A stretch of DNA of 55,133 bases from Streptomyces sp. Ru73 (lineage in GTDB: Bacteria > Actinomycetota > Actinomycetes > Streptomycetales > Streptomycetaceae), in contig NZ_PQSQ01000051.1 of the NCBI RefSeq assembly GCF_002920575.1, positions 1 to 55,133 on the forward strand, in the 5' to 3' direction. The first letter of the stretch is position 1, and each line of letters opens with the position of its first letter. The notes beneath the pieces are model-generated. The model was given only the letters and a program-made list of their open reading frames with translations. It was not told the DNA's origin and made no database searches. Shown one piece after another: positions 23,947 to 32,655 of the stretch. Position numbers and translations under genes: made by a program.

Positions 23947-25437
23947 ATGCATGAGGCAAGACCCGAGCAGCACGACGACGAGAACCGCCGCCCCGCCGCC
24001 CCGGACGGCACGGAGCCGGCCGAGGCGCCGCGGGAGAACGGCCCGAGCCGCCGGTCGGTCCTGCGGACCGCGACCACGGCCGGTGCCGGGCTCGGCCTGA
24101 CCGGGTTCGCGGCGTTCGGCGGGGGCACCCCGGCGGCGGCCGCGCCGGCACCCGAAGCCACCCCGGACACCGCCGCCGCCCCGAAGCGGCGCGGCAAGAC
24201 GATGATCGGCGTACCGTTCGAGGGCCGCAGCACCGTACGCGTCGGCATCGTCGGCCTCGGCAACCGCGGCGGCTCCATGATCGACCTCTTCCTCGCCGTG
24301 CCGAACACCCGCGTCGTGGCCATCTGCGACCCGGTCAAGGAGAAGACCGCCAGGGCCGCGAAGAAGGTCACCGACGCGGGGCAGCCGGCGCCCGCCGTCT
24401 ACGCCAAGGGCGACCACGACTTCGAGAACCTCTGCAAGCGCGGCGACATCGACTTCGTGTACGTCGCCACGCCCTGGGACTGGCACTTCGAGATGGCGAA
24501 GACGGCCCTGCTGAACGGCAAGCACGTGGGCGTCGAGTGCCCGATAGCGCTCCGGCTGGACCAGCTGTGGGAACTGGTCGACCTCTCGGAGTACACCCGC
24601 AAGCACTGCCTCCAGCTGGAGAACTGCTGTTACGGGCGGAACGAGATGCGGGTGCTGCGGATGGCGCACGCCGGCCTCTTCGGCGACCTGCTGCACGGCG
24701 CCGGCGCCTACAACCACGACCTGCGCGGCCTGATGTTCGACCCGGACTACTACGAGGGCCCGTGGCGGCGGCTGTGGCACACCCGGCTGCGCGGCGACCT
24801 GTACCCGAACCACGGGTTCGGGCCCGTCGCCAACTACATGGACGTCAACCGCGGCGACCGCGCCGTACGGATCTCCAGCTTCGGCACTCCTTCACTGGGC
24901 CTGGCCGCGTACCGCAAGGCGCACATGCCGGCCGGCGACCCGAGCTGGAAGGAGACGTACATCGAGAGCGACCGGACGATCTCCCTGGTCCAGACGGCCA
25001 AGGGCCGGGTCATCCGGCTGGAGCACGACGTCTCGACCCCGCACCCGTACAGCCGCATCAACAGCCTGGGCGGCACGAAGGGCGTCTTCGAGGACTACCC
25101 GGAGCGGATCTACCTCGAGCCGGACCACAGCAACGACCAGTGGGGCGACTTCGGCGCGTACGCCGAGTGGGACCACTGGCTGTGGAAGGAACACGCCAAC
25201 CCGCCGGGCGGCCACGGCGGCATGGACTACATGCTGGTCTTCCGGCTGACCCAGTGCATGCACCTGGGCCTGGTCCCGGACTTCGACGTGTACGACGCGG
25301 CGACCTGGACCTCGCCCGTGCCGCTCAGCGACCTGTCGATCAAGGCCCAGGGCAAGCCGATGGAGATCCCGGACTTCACGCGCGGCGACTGGAAGAAGGC
25401 GCGGCCGGGGATGGACTCGGCGAAGCCGGAGGGGTGA
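23947..25437 (+). CDS. Tat-exported Gfo/Idh/MocA protein, GH109-like
   Basis: 496 residues. The N-terminus carries a twin-arginine signal (SRRSVLRTATTAGAGLGLTG with a hydrophobic core and an Ala-rich cleavage region). A Rossmann NAD-binding fold follows: VRVGIVGLGNRGG, VAICDPVKEK, VATPWDWHFEMAKTALLNGKHVGVECP. The late GGHGGMDYM motif and YNHDLRG fit family GH109, whose members are exported NAD-dependent alpha-N-acetylgalactosaminidases. The enzyme is folded with its cofactor before export, hence Tat. AGGAGG 5-6 nt before ATG 23947 fixes the start over the long open frame upstream. Substrate specificity is inferred. Confidence 0.85.
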   Translation: MHEARPEQHDDENRRPAAPDGTEPAEAPRENGPSRRSVLRTATTAGAGLGLTGFAAFGGGTPAAAAPAPEATPDTAAAPKRRGKTMIGVPFEGRSTVRVGIVGLGNRGGSMIDLFLAVPNTRVVAICDPVKEKTARAAKKVTDAGQPAPAVYAKGDHDFENLCKRGDIDFVYVATPWDWHFEMAKTALLNGKHVGVECPIALRLDQLWELVDLSEYTRKHCLQLENCCYGRNEMRVLRMAHAGLFGDLLHGAGAYNHDLRGLMFDPDYYEGPWRRLWHTRLRGDLYPNHGFGPVANYMDVNRGDRAVRISSFGTPSLGLAAYRKAHMPAGDPSWKETYIESDRTISLVQTAKGRVIRLEHDVSTPHPYSRINSLGGTKGVFEDYPERIYLEPDHSNDQWGDFGAYAEWDHWLWKEHANPPGGHGGMDYMLVFRLTQCMHLGLVPDFDVYDAATWTSPVPLSDLSIKAQGKPMEIPDFTRGDWKKARPGMDSAKPEG

Positions 25438-25445
25438 GCGCAGGT

Positions 25446-25489
25446 GGGACGCCGGAGCCCGGCCGTTGCGTGCCGGGCTCCGGCGTCCC
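25446..25489. terminator. Perfect 18-bp stem bidirectional terminator
   Basis: GGGACGCCGGAGCCCGGC (25446-25463), 8-nt loop, exact complement at 25472-25489. It sits between the convergent GH109-like gene (ends 25437) and dctA-like gene (ends 25496), and so serves both. Confidence 0.9.
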
Positions 25490-25495
25490 GAGTAC

Positions 25496-27004
25496 TCACT
25501 TCTCGGTGGCCGCGTCCTGAGCGGTGGGCGTCTTGGCGGCGGACGTCTCGGCGGCGGACGCCTTCGGCGCGGCGGCGTCCGGAGTCGCGGGCGCCTTCGC
25601 GGCATCGGCGTCCGGAGTCGCGGGCGCCTGCGGGGCATCGGCGTCCGGAGTCGCGGGCGCCTGCGGGGCGCCGGGCACCTTCGGCACGCCGGGCGTCTCC
25701 GGCGCGGCGGCCGGCAGCTCGCCGTCGAGGACCTTCTTCGCCGTCACACGGTCCAGCGCACCCTCCCACCGCGAGACCGCGAACACCGCCACACAGTTGC
25801 CGAGCAGGTTGGTCGCCACCCGCATCGAGTCCATGATCCGGTCGACGCCGAGCAGCAGCGCCACCGCCGCCGCGGGAATGACACCCAGCGCGGACGCGGT
25901 CGCCGACAGCGCCAGGAACGCCGAACCGGGCACGCCCGCCATCCCCTTGCTGGTCAGCATCAGCACCAGCACGACAGTGATTTGCTGACCTATCGACAGA
26001 TCGACCCCGACGGCCTGCGCGATGAAGAGCGTGCCGATGGACAGGTAGATCGACGCTCCGTCGAGGTTGAAGGAGTAGCCGGTCGGCAGCACCAGGCCGA
26101 CCGCGTCGTCCCGGCAGCCGGCCGCCCGCAGCTTCTGCATCATGCGCGGCATGACCGTCTCACTGGAGCCCGTCCCGAGGGCCAGCAGCAGCTCCTCACG
26201 GGTGTACCGGACGAACTTCCACAGGCTGAGCCCGGTGACCGCCTTGAGCGCGAGCCCCAGCAGCACGAGGAAGGCCAGCGCGACGCCGTAGCAGACCGCG
26301 ATCAGCTTCGCGTACGTCGTCATCGCGCCGAGGCCGTACTCGCCCACCAGGTGCGCGGTGGCGCCGCAGACGGCGAGCGGGGCGAGGCGCATGATGTAGC
26401 CGACGATCGTGAAGACGACGTCCTGCGCCTGCTCGATGAACGGCAGGATCTGCGGCACCCTCGTCTGCCCGAGGTGCAGCAGCGCGGCGCCCACCAGGCA
26501 GGACAGTACGAGAACCTGGAGCAGCGAGTTCTCCGCGAACGCCCCGACCGCGCTGTCCGGCAGCGATTCGAGGATGAACTGCGCGGTCGAGGGCAGGTGC
26601 CCGCCGCCGGTCTTCGCGTCCACCGCGCCCTGGTCGAGCGACGCGGGGTCGACGTTCATGCCCGTACCGGGACCGAACACATTGCCCGCGAGCAGGCCGA
26701 CGACCAGCGCGACGGTGGTCGCCACCTCGAACCAGATCAGCGCCTTCAGGCCGATCCGGCCGAACGCCTTCAGGTCGCCGGCCTTGGTGATGCCGGCGAC
26801 GACGACGCAGAAGACGAGCGGCGCGATCATCGCCTTGATCAGCCGGACGAAACCGTCACCGAGCGGCTGGACGGCCGAGCCGAACTCCGGCCACAGCCGT
26901 CCGACGACGATCCCGACGAACAGGGCCACGAGGACCTGCGTGAACAGACTGGTGCGCAGCATGCGGCCAGCCCGGCGAACGAGCGCTCCGGTGGCGTGCG
27001 GCAC
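25496..27004 (-). CDS. dctA: DctA-type dicarboxylate:cation symporter
   Basis: 502 residues of the DAACS family. Signature elements include the serine-rich hairpin LLLALGTGSSETVMPRMMQK, the conserved VLPTGYSFNLDGASIYLS, and the MTSKGMAGVPGSAFLALSATA loop. It takes up succinate, fumarate or malate (possibly aspartate) with protons or sodium. GTG 27004 has AGGGAGA 4-5 nt upstream. After the transport core (about residue 430) comes an unusual 70-residue Ala/Pro/Asp tail with repeats of APATPDADAPQ (33-bp DNA units at about 25560-25690), probably disordered and cytosolic. Confidence 0.9.
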   Translation of the reverse strand: MPHATGALVRRAGRMLRTSLFTQVLVALFVGIVVGRLWPEFGSAVQPLGDGFVRLIKAMIAPLVFCVVVAGITKAGDLKAFGRIGLKALIWFEVATTVALVVGLLAGNVFGPGTGMNVDPASLDQGAVDAKTGGGHLPSTAQFILESLPDSAVGAFAENSLLQVLVLSCLVGAALLHLGQTRVPQILPFIEQAQDVVFTIVGYIMRLAPLAVCGATAHLVGEYGLGAMTTYAKLIAVCYGVALAFLVLLGLALKAVTGLSLWKFVRYTREELLLALGTGSSETVMPRMMQKLRAAGCRDDAVGLVLPTGYSFNLDGASIYLSIGTLFIAQAVGVDLSIGQQITVVLVLMLTSKGMAGVPGSAFLALSATASALGVIPAAAVALLLGVDRIMDSMRVATNLLGNCVAVFAVSRWEGALDRVTAKKVLDGELPAAAPETPGVPKVPGAPQAPATPDADAPQAPATPDADAAKAPATPDAAAPKASAAETSAAKTPTAQDAATEK

Positions 27005-27113
27005 GGGCTCTCCCTGGGACGGATTTTGGGATACGGAAAGGGAATTCCGTGGTCCGTCACTATGGCCGAGCCTCGTTCCTCATAGAAGAGGCCGGTGTTA
27101 CATCGAAGAAAAT

Positions 27114-27131
27114 CTTGGAGATTGCTCCAAG
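27114..27131 (-). promoter_or_regulatory. Candidate operator upstream of dctA
   Basis: CTTGGAG-ATTG-CTCCAAG, perfect 7-bp arms, in an AT-rich pocket about 110 bp upstream of the dctA start. It could bind a dimeric regulator or form a hairpin in the leader. Confidence 0.4.
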
Positions 27132-27171
27132 TAACCGGCGGTACGCCTTTCCGTCACCATGGGGGTCGCCC

Positions 27172-27216
27172 TGTCCGAGGGTTCAGGGGTCCGAGGGTCA
27201 GAGGTCCGAGGGTCAG
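27172..27216. repeat. 15-bp tandem repeat x3 at the L,D-transpeptidase 3' end
   Basis: Units 27172-27186, 27187-27201 and 27202-27216, consensus GGGTCCGAGGGTCAG. The last unit contains the stop codon (27213-27215) of the minus-strand L,D-transpeptidase gene, so the gene end itself has been tandemly copied. Confidence 0.8.
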
Positions 27217-28163
27217 CCCTCCAAGTGGGCCTTGTCGCCCATGACCACGACCGGGTGCTGTGCCGGATCGAGCGTGCGCAGCAGGTACCGCATGCCGGAC
27301 TTCGGAATGCTGACGCAGCCGGACGTACCGCTCCCGTGGTCCAGGTGCAGCCAGATGCTGCCGCCCTTGGCCTGCCCCTCGGGACGGGCCGGGTCCAGCG
27401 GCGAGACGCCCTGGGCGCGGTTGTAGTTGATGGCGATGACGTAGTCGAAGTCGTGCCGCGTCCGCTTCGCCCAGTACGAGGGCGGGGTGAAGGCCGCCGA
27501 CGCGGTGTACGGCAGCTTCGCGCCCGGATCGGGCAGCACGCCGCCGGCGTCAGTGAGCGAGTACACCCCGACCGGGCTGCGCTTGTCCCCCTCGTGGTGA
27601 TCCAGCGTCCACCCGCGCTTGCCGTTGTGGCCCTGCCAAGTGCGGACGCGGGTCCAGGTGTTGCCGGCGCTCCCGGTCTCCTTCGCGTCGCTGGCGTTCT
27701 TCACGCTCGCCGCGTTCTTCGCGCCGTTCGCGTTGTTGGCGTTGTTGGCGTTGTTCGCACTGTTGGCGTTCTTCACGTGGCTGGCGCTCTTCGCGCTCTC
27801 CGCGTCGTTCGAGTTCTCCGCGCCGTCCGCGTTCTTCGCGCCGTCCGCGTCTCTCGTGTACAGCACGACCGTCGACGTGGTGGCGTCCTCGCCGGTCCCG
27901 TAGACCGCGATCACCTGCCGGGAGTCGGCCGGAATCCGGGACTGCAGCCGCTGCCCGACGCCGGGAATCCGCTTCAGCCCCGTCGACGCCATGCTGCCGG
28001 GCTCCCCCGCGCGCCCGTCGGACTCCTTGCCCTTGCCCTGGCCCTCCGCTCCGCCGCAGCCGGCGACGAGAACGAGCCCCGCGGCAGCCAGCGCGGCAGC
28101 CCGTATCCCCGCGACCGTCCGCTTCCGCCCGGCCGTCCTACCTGTACTCAGCATGGTCCCCAT
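27213..28163 (-). CDS. L,D-transpeptidase lipoprotein (YkuD domain)
   Basis: About 316 residues. The N-terminus has a lipobox (LVLVAGCGG), so it is anchored to the outer face of the membrane. A linker of about 100 residues contains an Asn/Ala run (NANSANNANNANNANGAKNA) and many Lys/Ser/Asp. The C-terminal YkuD catalytic domain has SIWLHLDHGSGTSGCVSIPKSG with the His and catalytic Cys. Such enzymes make 3-3 cross-links in peptidoglycan or attach proteins to it. ATG 28163 is taken (28154 is possible); the open frame extends upstream without support. The linker codons are a minisatellite and may vary between strains. Confidence 0.82.
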   Translation of the reverse strand: MGTMLSTGRTAGRKRTVAGIRAAALAAAGLVLVAGCGGAEGQGKGKESDGRAGEPGSMASTGLKRIPGVGQRLQSRIPADSRQVIAVYGTGEDATTSTVVLYTRDADGAKNADGAENSNDAESAKSASHVKNANSANNANNANNANGAKNAASVKNASDAKETGSAGNTWTRVRTWQGHNGKRGWTLDHHEGDKRSPVGVYSLTDAGGVLPDPGAKLPYTASAAFTPPSYWAKRTRHDFDYVIAINYNRAQGVSPLDPARPEGQAKGGSIWLHLDHGSGTSGCVSIPKSGMRYLLRTLDPAQHPVVVMGDKAHLEG

Positions 28164-28444
28164 GGTCGCACCGCCCGTCCTCGCATGATCCGCCGAGGTA
28201 TCACCCCCTGTACGGAGCTGTACGAAAGGCCGGACATCGTGGCCCGATCCATGCGTTCCGTCAGAAAAACGATTGAAAAACCCGGCCATTCCACGCCAAC
28301 CTTCCATGGCTCCGCCCCGCTCCCGCCACGGGCGCCGGCGGCACGCTCCTGTCCGCTGCGCCTGCCTCGCCCGGCGGGGCACCACCCCACTCTTCCGGCC
28401 GGGGCTCGCGCCGGCCTCCACAATCGACGAAACGCTTGGACGTC

Positions 28445-30820
28445 ATGCAGATTCGCGATCTACCGCATCTGGACCCGGGTGTCCCCGACGTCCGTACCGG
28501 CGGCCGCTTCCTGGTCTGGCTCTACCGCAGGCAACTGGGCGGCCAGCTCAAGGCCATGGCCTGGGGTCTGGTGCACACCGGTGCCGTCGCCTCCTTCCCC
28601 CTGCCGGTGGGCATCGCCGTACAGGCCGTCGCCGACCGCTCCGGCGACCGGCTCGCCCTCGCGGGCGGGCTGATGCTGCTGCTGGGCGTGCTGGTCGCGG
28701 TCGGTGACACGATGCTGCACCGCGCCGCCGTCACCAACTGGATCACCGCCGTCGCCCGCATCCAGCAGCTGCTCGCACGTAAGACCGCGGAGCTGGGCTC
28801 GGCCCTGACCCGGCGGGTCGCGGCCGGCGAAGTGGTCGCGGTGAGCACCGGTGACCTGGAGAAGATCGGATGGTTCGTCGAGGCCGTCTCCCGTTTCTCG
28901 GCCGCCGCGCTCACCTCCGTCGGCGTGTGCGTGGCGCTGGTGCTCTACCAGCCCGCGCTGGGCGTCGTGGTCGCGGTCGGGGTGCCCGTCGTGGCGCTGG
29001 CCGTGCTGCCGCTGCTGCCGCGGGCGACGCGCCGGGCCGACGAACAGCGCGAGAAGGCCGGGTACGCCACGGAGCTGGCCTCCGACACCGTCGCCGGCCT
29101 CCGTGTGCTGCGCGGCATCGGCGGCGAGGAGCTGTTCCTCGGCCGGTACCGCAACGCTTCCCAGGACGTCCGCAAGGCCGCCGTGCGCAGTGCCCGGATG
29201 TGGTCGCTGATCTCGGCCGTCCAGGTGGCCCTGCCGGGGCTGCTGCTGATCGCGGTGGTCTGGTACGGGGTACGGCTGGCCCTGGACGGACGCATCGAGG
29301 TCGGCGAACTGGTCACGATGTACAGCGCGGTCACCTTCCTGCTCTATCCGTTGCAGCACTTCGAGGAGATTGCCCAGGCGTACTCCTTCTCCCGCCCTTC
29401 CGCGAAGCGGGCCGCCCGCGTCCTGGCGCTCAGCCGTCCGGCCGAGGGCCGCGTCACGGACCACGCTCCGCTCACCGGCGACCTGTACGACCCGGTCACC
29501 GGCCTGCTGGCCCCGGCCGGCCGCCTCACGGCAGTGGTCTGCGGCGACCCGGACGCGGCAGGCCACTTGGCAGAACGCCTCGGCGGCCACCCGGCGAGCG
29601 CACCGGAGGAGCCCGAGCAGGGGGCGGGCCTGACGGATTCGGCGAAGACGGCGGACGCGGCGCCTGCCGTAGGTACCGCGCGGGCCGCCGTGATTGCCGC
29701 GGAGGCTGCCGATGCGGCGAACACCGCAGGCGCGACTGATACGGCGACTGCCGCGGAACGGGGTGGTGCGATGAATACGGCCAACGCCGTGGCCCCGGCG
29801 TACGCAGTGGGCGGCGACACTGACGGCAACGTCGCGGCGACCGGAGCGGCGCCCGCGCACACCGCCCACCCCTCCCCCGTCCCCTCCGTCGAACTCGGTG
29901 GCACCGCGCTGGACGACGTGCCCCGGGACGCCGCCCGCGCGGCGGTGCTGGTCCAGGACAAGGACCCGGTGCTGCTCTCCGGCACACTGCACGAACTGTT
30001 CGACGTACCGTCCTCCGGCTCGGTCACCGCCGAACAGGCCCTGGCCGCCGCCCAGTGCGACGACGTACTGGCCGCGCTCGCCCAGGCCGGCACCGATGGA
30101 TCGGACGACCCGATGCGCAGCCGCATCACCGAACGCGGCCGCTCGCTCTCCGGTGGCCAGCGCCAGCGGCTCGCACTGGCCAGGTCGCTGGTCACCGATC
30201 CCGAGGTGCTGGTGCTCGACGAGCCGACCAGCGCGGTCGACTCGCACACCGAGGCCCGGATCGCGGACGGCCTGCGCGCCCTGCGCGAGGGCCGGACCAC
30301 GGTCGTGCTCACCTCCAGCCCGTTGCTGCTGGACCGCGCGGACCAGGTGGTCTTCCTGCCCGACGGCAAGGTCACCGCGGTCGGCCCGCACCGCGAACTC
30401 CTCCGCACCAGCCCGGCCTACCACGCGGTCGTCACCCGAGAACCCGACGAGGACACCACCGGGGACACGGCCGCCCGCCCGGGCGATGCCCCGGACAACG
30501 GCCCGGTGCGCGATGGCCGGGTGGGCGATGGCCCGGACAACGGCCCGGTGGGCGATGGTCCGATGGGCGATGGCCGGGTGGGCGATGGTCCGGTGGGCGA
30601 TGACCCGGCCCACGCGTCGCACCGCGGCGCGGACGCCGGACGGGACGGCAGCGGAGACGACGGTCCTCCGAGCGGCGGCCGGGGCACTGTGCCAGGCACC
30701 GCCCCGGGCATCGCCCCGGAAGGCGACTCCGACGCGCTCCTTCCGCCGCCCGCGGATCACGACTCCACCCCCTCGCGCGCCCGGGTGGGCGCGCTCGACT
30801 CCATCGAGGAGACGGCATGA
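28445..30820 (+). CDS. ABC exporter half A, degenerate ATPase (signature-bearing subunit)
   Basis: About 791 residues. A six-helix transmembrane domain (1-320) is joined to an aberrant ATPase domain. Where Walker A should be there is VVCGDPDAAGHLAERL (about 364), lacking the Gly-Lys-Ser/Thr. It is followed by about 100 residues of Ala/Thr-rich insertion. The Q-loop (VLVQDKDPVLLSGTL), signature LSGGQRQRLALARSL (about 568) and Walker B VLVLDEPTSAVD remain. The switch His is replaced (VVLTSSPLLL). A 110-residue Gly/Asp/Pro tail with GDGPV repeats ends the protein. It must pair with the next gene, whose start overlaps its stop (ATGA), giving one working ATP site. Confidence 0.85.
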   Translation: MQIRDLPHLDPGVPDVRTGGRFLVWLYRRQLGGQLKAMAWGLVHTGAVASFPLPVGIAVQAVADRSGDRLALAGGLMLLLGVLVAVGDTMLHRAAVTNWITAVARIQQLLARKTAELGSALTRRVAAGEVVAVSTGDLEKIGWFVEAVSRFSAAALTSVGVCVALVLYQPALGVVVAVGVPVVALAVLPLLPRATRRADEQREKAGYATELASDTVAGLRVLRGIGGEELFLGRYRNASQDVRKAAVRSARMWSLISAVQVALPGLLLIAVVWYGVRLALDGRIEVGELVTMYSAVTFLLYPLQHFEEIAQAYSFSRPSAKRAARVLALSRPAEGRVTDHAPLTGDLYDPVTGLLAPAGRLTAVVCGDPDAAGHLAERLGGHPASAPEEPEQGAGLTDSAKTADAAPAVGTARAAVIAAEAADAANTAGATDTATAAERGGAMNTANAVAPAYAVGGDTDGNVAATGAAPAHTAHPSPVPSVELGGTALDDVPRDAARAAVLVQDKDPVLLSGTLHELFDVPSSGSVTAEQALAAAQCDDVLAALAQAGTDGSDDPMRSRITERGRSLSGGQRQRLALARSLVTDPEVLVLDEPTSAVDSHTEARIADGLRALREGRTTVVLTSSPLLLDRADQVVFLPDGKVTAVGPHRELLRTSPAYHAVVTREPDEDTTGDTAARPGDAPDNGPVRDGRVGDGPDNGPVGDGPMGDGRVGDGPVGDDPAHASHRGADAGRDGSGDDGPPSGGRGTVPGTAPGIAPEGDSDALLPPPADHDSTPSRARVGALDSIEETA

Positions 30821-32598
30821 TCGGCCTGGCGCCGCCGGAGCACGATCCGGAAGCCGCACGTACCACGACCATCCTCCCCGTCGGCTCCCCCGCGACCGTA
30901 CGCAGCTACGTCGCGGGGCTGATCCGCCGCCACCGCACGGCATTCGTCCTCCTCGTCACCGTCAACGCCATCGCCGTCATCGCCTCGATGGTCGGCCCCT
31001 ATCTCCTCGGCGGCCTCGTGGAAGGCCTCGCGGACGGCGCGCGCGACATCCATCTGGAGCGCACCATCGGCCTGTTCGCGCTCGCCCTGATCATCCAGAC
31101 CGTCTTCGTACGGATGGTCCGGCTGCGCGGCGCGATGCTCGGCGAGCGGATGCTGGCGGACCTGCGCGAGGACTTCCTCGTACGGTCCGTCGCTCTGCCG
31201 CCCGGCGTGCTGGAACGGGCGGGCACCGGCGACCTGCTGTCCCGTATCACCACGGACATCGACCGACTGGCCAACGCCATGCGCGAGGCGGTGCCGCAGC
31301 TGTCGATCGGCGTGGTCTGGATCGGACTGCTCCTCGGGGCGCTCGGCCTGACCGCACCGCCACTCGCCCTGTCCGTCCTCGTCCCGCTGCCCCTGCTGAT
31401 CGTCGGCTGCCGCTGGTACTTCAAACGGGCGCCGAGTGCGTACCGTTCCGAGGCCGCCGGATACGCCGCCGTGTCCGCCGCGCTCACCGAGACGATCGAC
31501 GCGGGCCGGACCATCGAGGCCCACCGGCTCGGCGACCGCCGCACCCGGCTGTCGGAGCGGCGCATTCGCGAGTGGACCCAGTGGGAGCGCTACACGCTCT
31601 ACCTCCGCTCGGTCCTCTTCCCGGTGATCAACGGCACCCACACCTTGAATCTCGGTGCCGTCCTGATGTTCGGCGGTGTCTTCGTCTTCCAGGGCTGGAT
31701 GACGATCGGCCAGCTCACCACGGGCGCACTGCTCTCGCAGATGATGATCGAGCCGATCGGCATGGTCCTGCGGTGGTACGACGAACTGCAGGTGGCCCAG
31801 GTGTCGATCGCGCGCCTCGTCGGCGTGCGGGAGATCGAGCCGGAGGCCGCGGACGAGCGGATCGCCCCCGACGGCCGGCACGTACGCGCCGACGGCGTCC
31901 GCTTCGGCTACCGCGCCGACGTCGACGTCCTGCACGACGTCTCGCTGCGGGTCCGGCCCGGCAGCCGGGTGGCACTCGTCGGCCCGTCCGGCGCGGGCAA
32001 GTCGACGCTGGGCCGGCTCCTCGCCGGGATCTACGCGCCCCGCAAGGGCGAGGTCACCCTCGGCGGCGCCGAGCTGTCCCGGATGCCGGCGGAGCGAGTA
32101 CGTGCCCACGTGGCACTGGTCAACCAGGAGCACCACGTCTTCGTCGGCTCGCTCCGCGACAACCTGCTGCTGGCCCGCACCGGCGCGGACGACGCCGAAC
32201 TGTGGGCGGCGCTGGGCGCGGTCGACGCGGACGGCTGGGCGCGGGGGCTGGAGAAGGGACTGGACACGGAGGTCGGCTCCGGCGGGCACGCGCTGACGCC
32301 GGCACAGGCCCAGCAGATCGCGCTGGCCCGGCTCGTCCTGGCGGACCCGCACACGCTGGTCCTCGACGAGGCCACCTCGCTCCTGGACCCGCGGGCCGCC
32401 CGTCACCTGGAGCGCTCGCTGGGCAAGGTCCTGGACGGCCGCACGGTCGTCGCCATCGCCCACCGGCTGCACACCGCCCACGACGCGGACGTCATCGCCG
32501 TGGTCGAGGACGGCCGCATCACCGAACTGGGCAGCCACGACGCCCTGGTCTCCGCCAACGGCCCCTACGCCGCCCTCTGGCGCTCCTGGCACGCCTGA
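30817..32598 (+). CDS. ABC exporter half B, Walker A-bearing subunit
   Basis: 593 residues: a six-helix transmembrane domain (about 30-330) and an ATPase domain with intact Walker A GPSGAGKST (389-397), Q-loop LVNQEHHVF, Walker B LVLDEATSLLD (about 514) and switch His549 (AIAHRLHTAHDAD). The signature is replaced by LTPAQAQQIALAR (493-505) in place of LSGGQ. It complements subunit A, which keeps LSGGQ but lacks Walker A. Such asymmetric pairs (like TM287/288, BmrCD or TAP) hydrolyse ATP at one site. The substrate is unknown; neighbours give no clue. Translation is coupled to subunit A by the 4-bp overlap. Confidence 0.88.
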   Translation: MIGLAPPEHDPEAARTTTILPVGSPATVRSYVAGLIRRHRTAFVLLVTVNAIAVIASMVGPYLLGGLVEGLADGARDIHLERTIGLFALALIIQTVFVRMVRLRGAMLGERMLADLREDFLVRSVALPPGVLERAGTGDLLSRITTDIDRLANAMREAVPQLSIGVVWIGLLLGALGLTAPPLALSVLVPLPLLIVGCRWYFKRAPSAYRSEAAGYAAVSAALTETIDAGRTIEAHRLGDRRTRLSERRIREWTQWERYTLYLRSVLFPVINGTHTLNLGAVLMFGGVFVFQGWMTIGQLTTGALLSQMMIEPIGMVLRWYDELQVAQVSIARLVGVREIEPEAADERIAPDGRHVRADGVRFGYRADVDVLHDVSLRVRPGSRVALVGPSGAGKSTLGRLLAGIYAPRKGEVTLGGAELSRMPAERVRAHVALVNQEHHVFVGSLRDNLLLARTGADDAELWAALGAVDADGWARGLEKGLDTEVGSGGHALTPAQAQQIALARLVLADPHTLVLDEATSLLDPRAARHLERSLGKVLDGRTVVAIAHRLHTAHDADVIAVVEDGRITELGSHDALVSANGPYAALWRSWHA

Positions 32599-32655
32599 CC
32601 ACGGCCCCGCGGCTGCGCCGGCCGACGGCCCCAGGCACCTGAGGCCGCCGACCCG

